Shown here: one piece after another, positions 42,495-50,665 of the stretch
How the letters are laid out: each line of letters begins with the position of its first letter
Numbering within the stretch: position 1 is the stretch's first letter
Assembly: GCA_964484185.1 (NCBI GenBank)
Contig: CAZAEQ010000028.1
Span: forward strand, 1-59,765
Direction: 5' to 3'
DNA: 59,765 nt
From: F1-120-MAGs238 sp964484185
GTDB lineage: Bacteria > Planctomycetota > Phycisphaerae > Phycisphaerales > UBA1924
The notes under the pieces: model-generated
What the model saw: only the letters and a program-made list of their open reading frames with translations
Databases searched by the model: none
What the model was told of the DNA's origin: nothing
Program-made: the position numbers and the translations under genes

Positions 42495-43253
42495 ATGAAC
42501 CGAAACACTAAACTCATAATGACTGCGGGATTGACCGTGGTTATGGCATCCACGATGTTAACCGGCTGCAAGAAGCCACCGCCGCCACCGCCACCGCCGC
42601 CAGTTGTTGCACCGCCACCGCCGCCGCCAGAACCGGTGGTTCTTGATCCAATCATCGCGGAAGCCAAGCCCGATGCACGCATGCAGTTCCCGCAAGAACG
42701 TGCGCCGGTTGACCCGACACTTGCCAAGGCTGTGATTGCCTTTGCTGATGGCTTGGCCAAGGCAGATGCAAGCAAGGTGGGCGCGACTATGGACCCGTTG
42801 ACCAAGCAGGTGCTTGATCAGCTCTCGAGCAGTGGAGCGTTTGAGGATGAGATGAAAAAGGCGGAAGCTATCCGCGTGGTCCATCTCACCGAAACCACAA
42901 TTGAAGATACAAATGCAACTGGTGCTCAGCTCGTGCTTGCCATTCAAGACCCAGGCGTTTCGTATGTTCTGGGCTGGAATGCGGTGAAGGTGAATGAAGC
43001 CTGGGTATTCAGCGCTACTCCGACAACCGCGAACACGCGTCCTCGCGCTTCAGATTGGGATGGCCTGGATTTTTCGGTGTTTGCCGCAGCGGGCGGGTCA
43101 GCATCTGCTCCGATCGCGCCGCCAGTTGAGGATGGATCGGCTGAGCAACCAGGAAGCAATTCCGAAGAAAAGAAGGAAGAGGCTCCGGCAAGCGATGGTG
43201 GAAAAACTGTTCGCACACCCAATGGCCCAATTAAGATTCCCGGCGGCGGCTGA
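42495..43253 (+). CDS. Proline-rich lipoprotein of unknown function
   Basis: The 252-residue protein has a signal peptide and a lipobox (LTGC, with Cys at about residue 25) followed by a run of about nine Pro and a further Pro/Val-rich stretch. Then comes a folded part (VDPTLAKAVIAFADGLAKADASKVGATMDPLTKQVLDQLSSS) ending before an acidic, Ser/Glu-rich tail and PNGPIKIPGGG. The Pro run would form a stiff spacer across the periplasm. It lies between fabD and fabG and may be transcribed with them, but no link to fatty acid synthesis is visible. It is not recognised. Start at the ATG in front of NRNTKLIMTAG; upstream codons have no signal. Confidence 0.75.
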   Translation: MNRNTKLIMTAGLTVVMASTMLTGCKKPPPPPPPPPVVAPPPPPPEPVVLDPIIAEAKPDARMQFPQERAPVDPTLAKAVIAFADGLAKADASKVGATMDPLTKQVLDQLSSSGAFEDEMKKAEAIRVVHLTETTIEDTNATGAQLVLAIQDPGVSYVLGWNAVKVNEAWVFSATPTTANTRPRASDWDGLDFSVFAAAGGSASAPIAPPVEDGSAEQPGSNSEEKKEEAPASDGGKTVRTPNGPIKIPGGG

Positions 43254-43293
43254 AACTGCAACTTCGAATAATCCAATTCTCAAAGGGGTTTGA

Positions 43294-44043
43294 GTGACTG
43301 ACGCATCTGTGGCACGTGTAGCTGTAGTAACCGGCGCAAGCCGCGGCATCGGCCGTGCGATCGCTGTTCATCTTGCCAAGGCTGGACGTCACGTCGTCCT
43401 TGCGGCCCGCAGCGAGGGTCCGCTCGCCGAACTCAAATCGCAGATTGAGTCCGGTGGCGGTTCTGCGAGCATCGTCGTTGCCGATGTTTCTGACTCGGCC
43501 GCGGTTGGAGCGATGATTGAAAAGGTCGCGGCGGATCATGGTCGTCTCGACATTCTGGTAAACAACGCCGGAATTACGCGCGATGGACTTCTCATGCGGA
43601 TGAGCGATGAAGACTGGGGCATCGTACTCCAGACTAATCTCACCAGTGCGTTTGTGGCCTGTCGTGCAGCGGCACGCCCGATGATGAAAAACCGCTTTGG
43701 TCGCATTATCAACGTCAGTTCTACATCTGGCGTTGTTGGCAATGCTGGCCAGGCGAATTACGCCGCGGCCAAGAGTGGATTGATGGGGCTGACCAAGAGC
43801 ATCGCTCGCGAGCTTGGCGGCAAGGGAATTACAGCCAACGTCATCGCGCCTGGGTTCATTGAGACTGACATGACGAAGGATCTGCCTCAGCAGGTGCGTG
43901 ATGGCGTGATGAACATGATGAGCGTCCGCCGATTTGGCACCCCCGATGACATCGCCGCGGCAACGACATTCCTGTGCTCAGATGAAGCAGGGTTTATCAC
44001 CGGTCAGACGCTGTGCGTTGACGGTGGTATGACCATGTGTTGA
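43294..44043 (+). CDS. fabG: 3-oxoacyl-ACP reductase FabG
   Basis: The 249-residue SDR protein has the NADP-binding TGASRGIG (residues 13-20), NNAG (90-93), the catalytic Ser143, Tyr156 and Lys160 (YAAAK), and ends in the family motif GGMTMC. It reduces 3-oxoacyl-ACP to 3-hydroxyacyl-ACP in the elongation cycle. The GTG start is preceded by AAAGGGG. Other enzymes of the cycle in this cluster are FabD and FabH, but the acyl carrier protein gene (acpP), often next to fabG, is not found. It converges with fabH, 23 bases away. Confidence 0.96.
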   Translation: MTDASVARVAVVTGASRGIGRAIAVHLAKAGRHVVLAARSEGPLAELKSQIESGGGSASIVVADVSDSAAVGAMIEKVAADHGRLDILVNNAGITRDGLLMRMSDEDWGIVLQTNLTSAFVACRAAARPMMKNRFGRIINVSSTSGVVGNAGQANYAAAKSGLMGLTKSIARELGGKGITANVIAPGFIETDMTKDLPQQVRDGVMNMMSVRRFGTPDDIAAATTFLCSDEAGFITGQTLCVDGGMTMC

Positions 44044-44066
44044 TTCGATAGTCTCGCTGCGGCGAA

Positions 44067-45104
44067 TCACATCTGCCAGAGGCTTGAGCCCCAGGTAAGC
44101 CCGCCGCCGAATCCAAGGAACATGACTCGCATGCCTTCCTGGATGCGACCTGCGCGAACAAGATCGTCAAGGCACAAGGGCACCGATGCGCCGACTGTGT
44201 TGCCCACGCGTTCGATGTTCATATACAGCCGCTCTTCAGGAATCCCAAACCGCTCGCGGGCAGCGACGAGAATGCGTGCGTTGCTCTGGTGGCACACGTA
44301 CATATCAACATCGCTGGCTTGTATGCCGCCTTTTTCGAGCGTTTTTGCAAGAAGATCGGGGAAGGTGCTGACGGCGAATTTGAACACCGCAGCTCCGTTC
44401 ATCTGCACGTGGCCGAACTTCGAAGCGTCGCAGGCGATCCCGGCGGGGAAATCCCGTTCTGACTTAGGAACATAAATCTCTCGCCAGCCCGGGCCATCGG
44501 CGTGCATTGCCTGCGCGATGATGCCCTTGCTCGTGTCGTCGGTTGCACGCAGGATCGCAGCGCCCGCGCCGTCGCCAAAGATAATCGCAGTTCCGCGGCC
44601 AGCATCTGAATAATCCATCAGGGTCGTGAGCGAATCTGCGCCGATCAATCCAATCGTGCGATAGGCCCCGCCGCGGATCAGGTCGTGTGCGGTGTTGAGT
44701 CCAAATACAAATCCACTGCACGCGGCATTCAAATCAAACGCACCCGCATCGCCTGCGCCAACCAGGTCAGAGACCATGCACGCCGAGCAGGGGCATGCCA
44801 TTTCGCCGGTCATTGTCGCACAGATGATCAGATCGAGGTCTTTGGCAGTAATGTGTGCCGCGGCCATTGCGTTTTTGAGCGCATTGGCTGCAAGGACCGA
44901 GGTAGATTCGCCGCGAGCGGGATTGATCCGCCGCCGCTCGCGAACACCTGTGCGCTGCACAATCCACTCATCGTTGGTCTGCATTACCTTCGCAAGGTCT
45001 GCGTTGGTGATGCGATCTTCTGGAAGGCATGAACCGGTCCCGGCGATTTTGACGCCCACTCGCGGCGATGGCTTCACAAGAGAGCTCAAGTTTGCAGCGC
45101 TCAT
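44067..45104 (-). CDS. fabH: 3-oxoacyl-ACP synthase III FabH
   Basis: The 345-residue protein has Cys129 in DLNAACSGF, His272 in CHQSNARI and Asn302 in VGNTVGAS, the full condensing triad of KAS III. It starts fatty acid synthesis by condensing acetyl-CoA with malonyl-ACP. The ATG is preceded by GGGAG, and it overlaps the plsX stop by four bases (ATGA), so the two are coupled. The C-terminal GFGGGLTWGSSL is the family signature that forms the acyl pocket. The gene lies opposite fabG, an unusual order. Confidence 0.96.
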   Translation of the reverse strand: MSAANLSSLVKPSPRVGVKIAGTGSCLPEDRITNADLAKVMQTNDEWIVQRTGVRERRRINPARGESTSVLAANALKNAMAAAHITAKDLDLIICATMTGEMACPCSACMVSDLVGAGDAGAFDLNAACSGFVFGLNTAHDLIRGGAYRTIGLIGADSLTTLMDYSDAGRGTAIIFGDGAGAAILRATDDTSKGIIAQAMHADGPGWREIYVPKSERDFPAGIACDASKFGHVQMNGAAVFKFAVSTFPDLLAKTLEKGGIQASDVDMYVCHQSNARILVAARERFGIPEERLYMNIERVGNTVGASVPLCLDDLVRAGRIQEGMRVMFLGFGGGLTWGSSLWQM

Positions 45105-46153
45105 GTGAGCTCCCGTTCAGATTCGAGGACGTTCGTTGGGTACACAAGAGGCATCGCTTCGCCCAGGCGATGCACGATCGCGTCGTTCACACCCAGCGAG
45201 TAGTACTGCTTGCAGGTTCGGATTGCATTGCGAATCGTCTTGGCTTCGCTCGAACCGTGAGCGATGAAGAGTCCGCCGCGAACGCCCAGGAGTGGGGCTC
45301 CGCCAAATTCGTGATAGTCGTTTTTGCGATAGATGCCGCGTGCGACAGGCTCAAACTGTGTGGCGAGCCCAGGATCAGTCGCCATAATCTCGCGTGCAAT
45401 GAGTGCGAAGAGATTCTTGACCAGGCCTTCGGCGACTTTCAGCACGGTGTTGCCAGTAAAGGCGTCGGTTACCACAACATCGACAACGCCTTCGAACAGA
45501 TCGCGGCCTTCAACGAAACCGATAAAGTTGCAATTTGGCGTCTTGCGAAGATCATCGGCAACGCGATTGAGCATCTCGCCGCCCTTGCCTTCTTCTGAAC
45601 CAATGTTCATGACGGCAACGCGTGGCTTTTCAATTCCGTGTATTTTCTGAGAGATCGTCTCGGCCATCAACGCGTATTGCCACAGGTTAATGGCCTTTGG
45701 ATCAGGGTTCGCCCCTGCATCAATCAGCGCGAGTGGCCCATGAAATGCCGGGATTGTCACGCAGATTCCAGGGCGATGCACATATGGCAATCGCCCCATT
45801 TTCAGCACGCCTGCTGCGACACATGCGCCGGTATTTCCTGCGCTCAACACCGCATCGCATGGCTTTTCATTTCGATACGAACCGAGTTCGGCCATTCGCA
45901 CAATCGAAGAGTCTTTCTTCTTGCGAACACTATCGGCCGGATGGTCGCCCATTCCGATTACTTCAGAAGTGTGAACTATTTCTACCCGCGGATCTTTGAT
46001 GCCGCGATCGCTGAGGACATCTTCGATCAGCGGCTTATCGCCAATGAGCACCAGCACATCTTCAGGCGCAAGTTGAGCTAGACCCTCGATGCAGCCCTTG
46101 AGAATGGCGTCCGGGGCATGATCTCCACCCATGACGTCCACGCCAATGCGCAT
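45101..46153 (-). CDS. plsX: Phosphate acyltransferase PlsX
   Basis: The 350-residue protein begins MRIGVDVMGGDHAP and continues with SAGNTGACVAAGVLKMGRL and ALIDAGANPDPK, conserved in PlsX. It makes acyl phosphate from acyl-ACP, feeding PlsY and phospholipid synthesis. AGAGGA stands 9 bases before the chosen ATG; a longer frame upstream has unrelated residues. It lies downstream of rpmF and is coupled to fabH, the classic rpmF-plsX-fabH order seen in many bacteria. It acts at the inner face of the membrane. Confidence 0.96.
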   Translation of the reverse strand: MRIGVDVMGGDHAPDAILKGCIEGLAQLAPEDVLVLIGDKPLIEDVLSDRGIKDPRVEIVHTSEVIGMGDHPADSVRKKKDSSIVRMAELGSYRNEKPCDAVLSAGNTGACVAAGVLKMGRLPYVHRPGICVTIPAFHGPLALIDAGANPDPKAINLWQYALMAETISQKIHGIEKPRVAVMNIGSEEGKGGEMLNRVADDLRKTPNCNFIGFVEGRDLFEGVVDVVVTDAFTGNTVLKVAEGLVKNLFALIAREIMATDPGLATQFEPVARGIYRKNDYHEFGGAPLLGVRGGLFIAHGSSEAKTIRNAIRTCKQYYSLGVNDAIVHRLGEAMPLVYPTNVLESERELT

Positions 46154-46278
46154 CAGTGTCGTTCCTCTTCTCGCGGCATGCAGTTGAGTGCGCCGCAGTT
46201 CCGTTGTAGTTGAATATGCAACGATCACCCGGCTCACAGGCAAGTATTACCGTGCAAACCGGAATCAAGAATCGAAAA

Positions 46279-46473
46279 TCAGTTGTTGCCGATTTTGAGC
46301 TTGGGAACGCTGATCTTGAGTCCAGGACGGACATAGCCAGATTCAGCGCATGCACGGTGGTGCATCTTGGGCATACCTGAGAGCGGATCGATCGCGCTGT
46401 TGGTTGCTTCCATTGCGTGGTGGTTGCGGCGGCGGCGAGTGCGGCCCTTTGAAACTCTTTGTGGAGGGAGCAT
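46279..46473 (-). CDS. rpmF: Ribosomal protein L32
   Basis: The 64-residue protein has the L32 start MLPPQRVSKGRTRRRRNHHAM and the later MPKMHHRACAESGYV. L32 sits in the large subunit and usually binds zinc through four Cys; here only one Cys remains, with Ser or Met in the other positions. Zinc-free (C-minus) paralogues of ribosomal proteins exist in other bacteria and are tied to zinc limitation. A C-plus copy may exist elsewhere in the genome. The start ATG lies after AGGA. Confidence 0.9.
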   Translation of the reverse strand: MLPPQRVSKGRTRRRRNHHAMEATNSAIDPLSGMPKMHHRACAESGYVRPGLKISVPKLKIGNN

Positions 46474-46761
46474 TTCCTGAATCTCCTGTCGTACGAACCT
46501 GAAATCAGGCCGCAGATAGTGCTCGTTCGCAGTTCCGCCGGTCGCGGGCTGCAAGCTAGCGTTGACTAACAAGTGTGAGGATAACCGGAGGGGAGGGTAG
46601 GAGGCTGGGGCTGAAGGGTCAATGAAGCGACGAGGGCATCAGAAACGCCTGAATGGTATTTGCCCTGCGATGATCGCTATTTGATCGGGTATCCGAAGGT
46701 TGCGAATTGGCGACTGAACCACAGGCTTGTCAACACCGCTTTCCTTTATTCGCCCCGCGCG

Positions 46762-46767
46762 TATACT
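46762..46767 (+). promoter_or_regulatory. -10 box upstream of tRNA-Lys
   Basis: TATACT lies 44 bases before the tRNA 5' end, so a short leader of about 37 bases would be removed by RNase P. No good -35 box is seen. Confidence 0.4.
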
Positions 46768-46810
46768 CCCGACCGTGGCTGCAACATGCCGCGGATTGCA
46801 GACATTTTAC

Positions 46811-46883
<73 letters not shown>

Positions 46884-46936
46884 TTGAAAACGAAGTACTG
46901 TTAGAAGTCGAACTTCAAATTTCGCGCTGGGTCTAG

Positions 46937-47178
46937 ACTGTTTTGGACAGAGTTGCACAAGGTGCCAGTGCAGTCATCCGGATATCTCACGAAAAACTGA
47001 CGAATCATTCAAACGCTGCAACCCTGCGGCGGCAGAACTTGCCAAGGCGATTGGCGGATACCCCTACGTCCTTCAGGCATTCGCATGCACATTGCAAAGA
47101 ACTCCTTTAACGCAAGTTCTCTTTGGAGTCGCAGGATTGCTTGTGCGCGAGCGACCAAGTGTCTTTCACGCCTGCTAG
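46937..47178 (+). pseudogene. Decayed AAA-ATPase-like fragment
   Basis: From 46937 the frame reads TVLDRVAQGASAVIRISHEKLT. After a one-base shift near 47000 the next frame continues DESFKRCNPAAAELAKAIGGYPYVLQAFACTL and stops at 47178. The pattern 'gasaviRl...aellA.aiGGYPY.lQ' is that of AAA ATPases of the type with a winged-helix C-terminus (AAA_16/ORC1-like). Without the shift it would make one segment. No start or Walker motifs are present, so this is a remnant. The call rests on motif style and needs a search. Confidence 0.4.
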
Positions 47179-47501
47179 CTCAATCTGAACTTTACAGATT
47201 TGCTACGTTCGAGGGCCGCCAACGGGATGCACGACACGTTCCTGTGGTGTGGGAAAAGCACTACATCAATCGCAAAGAAGTGGTTCTCATGATTGAGAGA
47301 CATTTGGTTTGTTCGATGTCGAAACACATTGGCTCCTGCACTTACTTCCATGTCGTATCGTCGCACGTTTTCACGTGATTCTCATTTCCGAGAACGTAAT
47401 TGAACCAAAGTGACCGAGACCGACTTCACACGCGTACCAAAGGTCAACAGAGCTTCATTTGCATCAGTCAGTAACGGGCAGTTCGCCGCTAGAATCAACG
47501 G
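47179..47501. other. Intergenic stretch before the ABC operon
   Basis: No convincing gene is seen. The short plus-strand frame (47085-47378) lacks a ribosome binding site and family features. A TAGAAT box at 47490-47495 lies 6 bases before the ATPase start codon and may start a leaderless ABC transcript. Confidence 0.5.
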
Positions 47502-48263
47502 ATGTTCTCCACCTCAGCAGGTAGCGGTGAATCACGGCCATCGAGGCTGGCAAAGAGCTCAGAACCAACGTTTCGCGCTCGAGGACTTTGCAAGGTCTAT
47601 CAGGTAGGTTCGGCCGAGGTGCACGCCCTGCGAGGTGTGGACCTTGACCTGTTTCCAGGCGAACTGGTTGTATTGCTCGGTCCCTCGGGAAGTGGGAAAT
47701 CGACGCTATTGAATATCCTGGGTGGACTGGACACGCCCACCGCCGTAAGTGTTCGCTACCTTGATCACGACCTGTCCAAGCAGAACGATGCCGCACTCAC
47801 GCGGTATCGTCGCGAGCACGTGGGATTCGTCTTTCAGTTCTACAACCTGCTTCCCAGCCTGACTGCCCGCGAGAACGTTGCGATTGTTGCGGAGATTGTC
47901 TTGAATCCGTTGCCGCCCGAGGAGGCGCTTGCGCTCGTGGGGCTCAGCGATCGATTGGATCACTTTCCGTCGCAATTGTCTGGAGGCGAGCAGCAGCGAG
48001 TAGCGATCGCCCGGGCCATTGCCAAGCGCCCCGACGTGCTTCTCTGTGACGAACCGACCGGGGCGCTCGACGTCCGCACGGCTATCCCCGTCCTCCGAGC
48101 GATCGAGCGGGTCAACCGGGAATTGGGCTCGACAACAGCCGTCATCACTCACAACGCGGTAATCGCGCACATGGCAGATCGTGTGCTCACGATGACCGGT
48201 GGACGTGTCGCCTCCGAGCAGCGGAACGTCCATCGTGCATCACCGGAGGAATTAAGCTGGTAG
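47502..48263 (+). CDS. ABC transporter ATP-binding protein (MacB/LolD type)
   Basis: The 253-residue protein has Walker A GPSGSGKST at residues 60-68, the Q-loop (FQFYNLLPSLTARENV), the signature LSGGEQQR at 159-166 and Walker B VLLCDEPTGALD (Asp183, Glu184). A 28-residue extension precedes the core. The FQFYNLLP segment and the separate downstream permease place it with the MacB/LolD/FtsE class. The permease gene starts 32 bases after its stop. The start codon follows a TAGAAT box by 6 bases. Together with the permease and adaptor it makes a complete inner-membrane unit. Confidence 0.93.
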   Translation: MFSTSAGSGESRPSRLAKSSEPTFRARGLCKVYQVGSAEVHALRGVDLDLFPGELVVLLGPSGSGKSTLLNILGGLDTPTAVSVRYLDHDLSKQNDAALTRYRREHVGFVFQFYNLLPSLTARENVAIVAEIVLNPLPPEEALALVGLSDRLDHFPSQLSGGEQQRVAIARAIAKRPDVLLCDEPTGALDVRTAIPVLRAIERVNRELGSTTAVITHNAVIAHMADRVLTMTGGRVASEQRNVHRASPEELSW

Positions 48264-48295
48264 CCCCTCGACGGGCGAGACAGCAAAAACCAACA

Positions 48296-50665
48296 ATGCG
48301 CGCGCTGGACCGGAAACTTGTGCGGGATTTGTGGCGACTCAAGGCGCCGTTGGCGGCCATCGCGCTGGTCATGGCCGCCGGGGTGGGCTCGCTGGTGATG
48401 GCTTGGTCGACAAACGCGACCCTGCGCCACAGTCGTGATGCCTATTACGACACAGGGCGATTTGCCGACGTGTTCGTGCAGCTCAAACGCGCTCCGGAAT
48501 CGGTGGCGCAGACACTGGCAGCAATCCCGGGTGTGAGCCTAGTGCAGACCCGGGTGGTTCATAATGTGAACCTGTCAATACCAGGTGTGCTTGAGCCTGG
48601 TACAGCGCGATTGGTGTCTATACCGGATTCAGGTGAGGCAAGTCTGAATGCCGTTCATCTGCGCCTTGGTCGAATGCCAGAGCCGGGGCGTGCCGCCGAG
48701 GTCGTGGCGAGCGAGCCATTTGCGGCCGCCAACGGTCTCGGCCCCGGAGATACGCTCGGCGCGGTCATCAATGGCAAGTGGCAAACACTCACCATCGTGG
48801 GCGTCGGGCTGTCACCCGAGTTCGTGTACTTCGTTCGCGCCGGCGAGATGCTGCCAGATAACCGCCGTTCAGGGGTGCTGTGGATGCCCCGTTCAACGCT
48901 TGCCGAAGCGCTCAACATGGGAGGTGCATTTAATGATGCAGCGCTGGCGCTCGCTAAGGATGCCGTTGCACCAGAGATCATCAGGCAGATTGACACTGTA
49001 CTGGATCGCTACGGCGCGATCGGAGCTTACGACCGCACCGACCACATGTCTGACCGCTATCTACGCGATGAGTTCGACCAGCTTGCTGTGATGGGAACGC
49101 TCACCCCTGCGATCTTTCTTGGAGTGGGCGCTTTTCTCGTGAACGTCGTTCTCGGACGCCTGGTTCGCACACAACGAGAGCAGGTGGCGACACTCAAGGC
49201 CTTTGGCTACACCAACGCAGCCATCGCGCGTCACGTAGTACTCATGGCTCTGGCGGTCTGCGCGGCGGCCAGCTCTGTCGGAACCGTGGTGGGATGGGTA
49301 CTGGGCGTCTACCTCACGAGTTTCTATGTTGACGTCTTCCGATTCCCTCTCCTCTCCTTTTCCCTCGATCCCTGGGCAGTGGCGCTGGGGTTGGCGGTTA
49401 CGGCCGTGTCATCAGTTGTGGGCGTGCTCGGGGCGCTTCGCTGGGTCGTTCGGCTATCTCCGGCTGAGGCGATGCGCCCCGAGACACCGGCCGCGTTTCA
49501 TGCAACCTTTGTCGAGCGCCTTGGCGTGCGGGGACTACCGATTCGATGGCGCATCGCGCTTCGTACCTTGGAGAGCCATCCCTGGCGCTCTGCTCTCGCC
49601 GCGATCGGCATAGGCATGTCGTCAGCGGTCCTGGTGCTCTCCAACTTCGCCCTGGACGCCGTGGACTACATGATCGATCGCGAGTATGCCGCGAGTCAAC
49701 GCTTCGACATTGCCATCGCCTTCAACGAGCCCATCTCCGACTCCGGCATCTATTCCGTTCGAGGGATCGTTTCCGGTCAGACAGCGCTCCAGGTCGAGCC
49801 CGTACGTACAACGGCGGCGAAAATCAGCAACCGGCAGATCTCGCGCACAATAGCAATCGTTGGTGTCGAATCCGGGTCCGAGTTGATGCGGCTTCTCGAC
49901 GAACGGGAACAGCTGGTTGATGTACCTTCGGATGGCCTTCTGATCTCCGAGAGTTTTGCAGGCCTGCTGGGAATAAAGGCTGGCGAGCAGTTGCAGGTTC
50001 ACTTTTTGGAGGGCCGCCGCATCTTTGCATCGATTCCCGTTGCGGCCGTGTATTCAGGGTACGTCGGCCTGACTGCGTACATGAATCGGGACGCACTTAA
50101 CCGGGCGATGGGAGATGGACATGTCATGTCCGGAATATTCCTGCGAGAAGATAACCTCGCCTCCGACGAACTCTCCGATCGACTCAAGCGAACCCCCGTT
50201 GTCGCGTCGGTCACCAGCAAGAGCGGCATGGTCGAGTCATTCCGATCAACCATTGCCCAGAACATCTCTCGCATCACTGTCCTTCACGCGCTTTTCGCCG
50301 CCGTGATCGCTTTCGGAGTCGTTTACAACGCGGCCCGGATTGCATTTGCGGAACGTCAGAGAGAGCTTGCCACTCTGCGCGTGCTGGGATTCAATCGCGG
50401 AGAGGTGAGTGGAATGCTCCTCAGCGAAATTGCGCTATTGACCCTGATCGGAATCCCTCTCGGGCTGGCGCTGGGTCGGGGCCTGGCCTGGTGGCTTGTG
50501 CATGCACTTCAGACGGAGAGCTATGTATTTCCGCTGATTATCTCCACTCGAACGTACGCTTTCGCCGCGATTGTTACCGCGTGCGCGGCCGCGTGTTCGG
50601 CCTGGGTTGTGCGCCGAGGCGTCGCCCGTCTGGACCTATTGTCAACGTTAAAGGAAGCTGGATGA
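48296..50665 (+). CDS. ABC transporter permease with two FtsX domains (MacB-like)
   Basis: The 789-residue protein has an N-terminal helix (residues 18-40), a large periplasmic part and then two FtsX-type groups of three helices, the first about residues 270-400 (LVNVVLGRLVRTQREQVATLKAFGYTNAAIARHV) and the second about 665-780 (NAARIAFAERQRELATLRVLGFNRGEVSGMLL). These two copies of the QREQ.ATLKAFGYT pattern are the FtsX fingerprint. MacB-type proteins use ATP to drive substrates from the periplasm through an adaptor and outer-membrane channel, though they may also extract lipoproteins. Its stop overlaps the adaptor ATG by four bases. Confidence 0.9.
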   Translation: MRALDRKLVRDLWRLKAPLAAIALVMAAGVGSLVMAWSTNATLRHSRDAYYDTGRFADVFVQLKRAPESVAQTLAAIPGVSLVQTRVVHNVNLSIPGVLEPGTARLVSIPDSGEASLNAVHLRLGRMPEPGRAAEVVASEPFAAANGLGPGDTLGAVINGKWQTLTIVGVGLSPEFVYFVRAGEMLPDNRRSGVLWMPRSTLAEALNMGGAFNDAALALAKDAVAPEIIRQIDTVLDRYGAIGAYDRTDHMSDRYLRDEFDQLAVMGTLTPAIFLGVGAFLVNVVLGRLVRTQREQVATLKAFGYTNAAIARHVVLMALAVCAAASSVGTVVGWVLGVYLTSFYVDVFRFPLLSFSLDPWAVALGLAVTAVSSVVGVLGALRWVVRLSPAEAMRPETPAAFHATFVERLGVRGLPIRWRIALRTLESHPWRSALAAIGIGMSSAVLVLSNFALDAVDYMIDREYAASQRFDIAIAFNEPISDSGIYSVRGIVSGQTALQVEPVRTTAAKISNRQISRTIAIVGVESGSELMRLLDEREQLVDVPSDGLLISESFAGLLGIKAGEQLQVHFLEGRRIFASIPVAAVYSGYVGLTAYMNRDALNRAMGDGHVMSGIFLREDNLASDELSDRLKRTPVVASVTSKSGMVESFRSTIAQNISRITVLHALFAAVIAFGVVYNAARIAFAERQRELATLRVLGFNRGEVSGMLLSEIALLTLIGIPLGLALGRGLAWWLVHALQTESYVFPLIISTRTYAFAAIVTACAAACSAWVVRRGVARLDLLSTLKEAG

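Noticed and set aside
42570..42660. CCGCCACCG run as a microsatellite or contingency locus
   Set aside because: The run encodes the Pro-rich spacer of a lipoprotein in frame, with normal use of the codons; no sign of slippage can be seen in one sequence.
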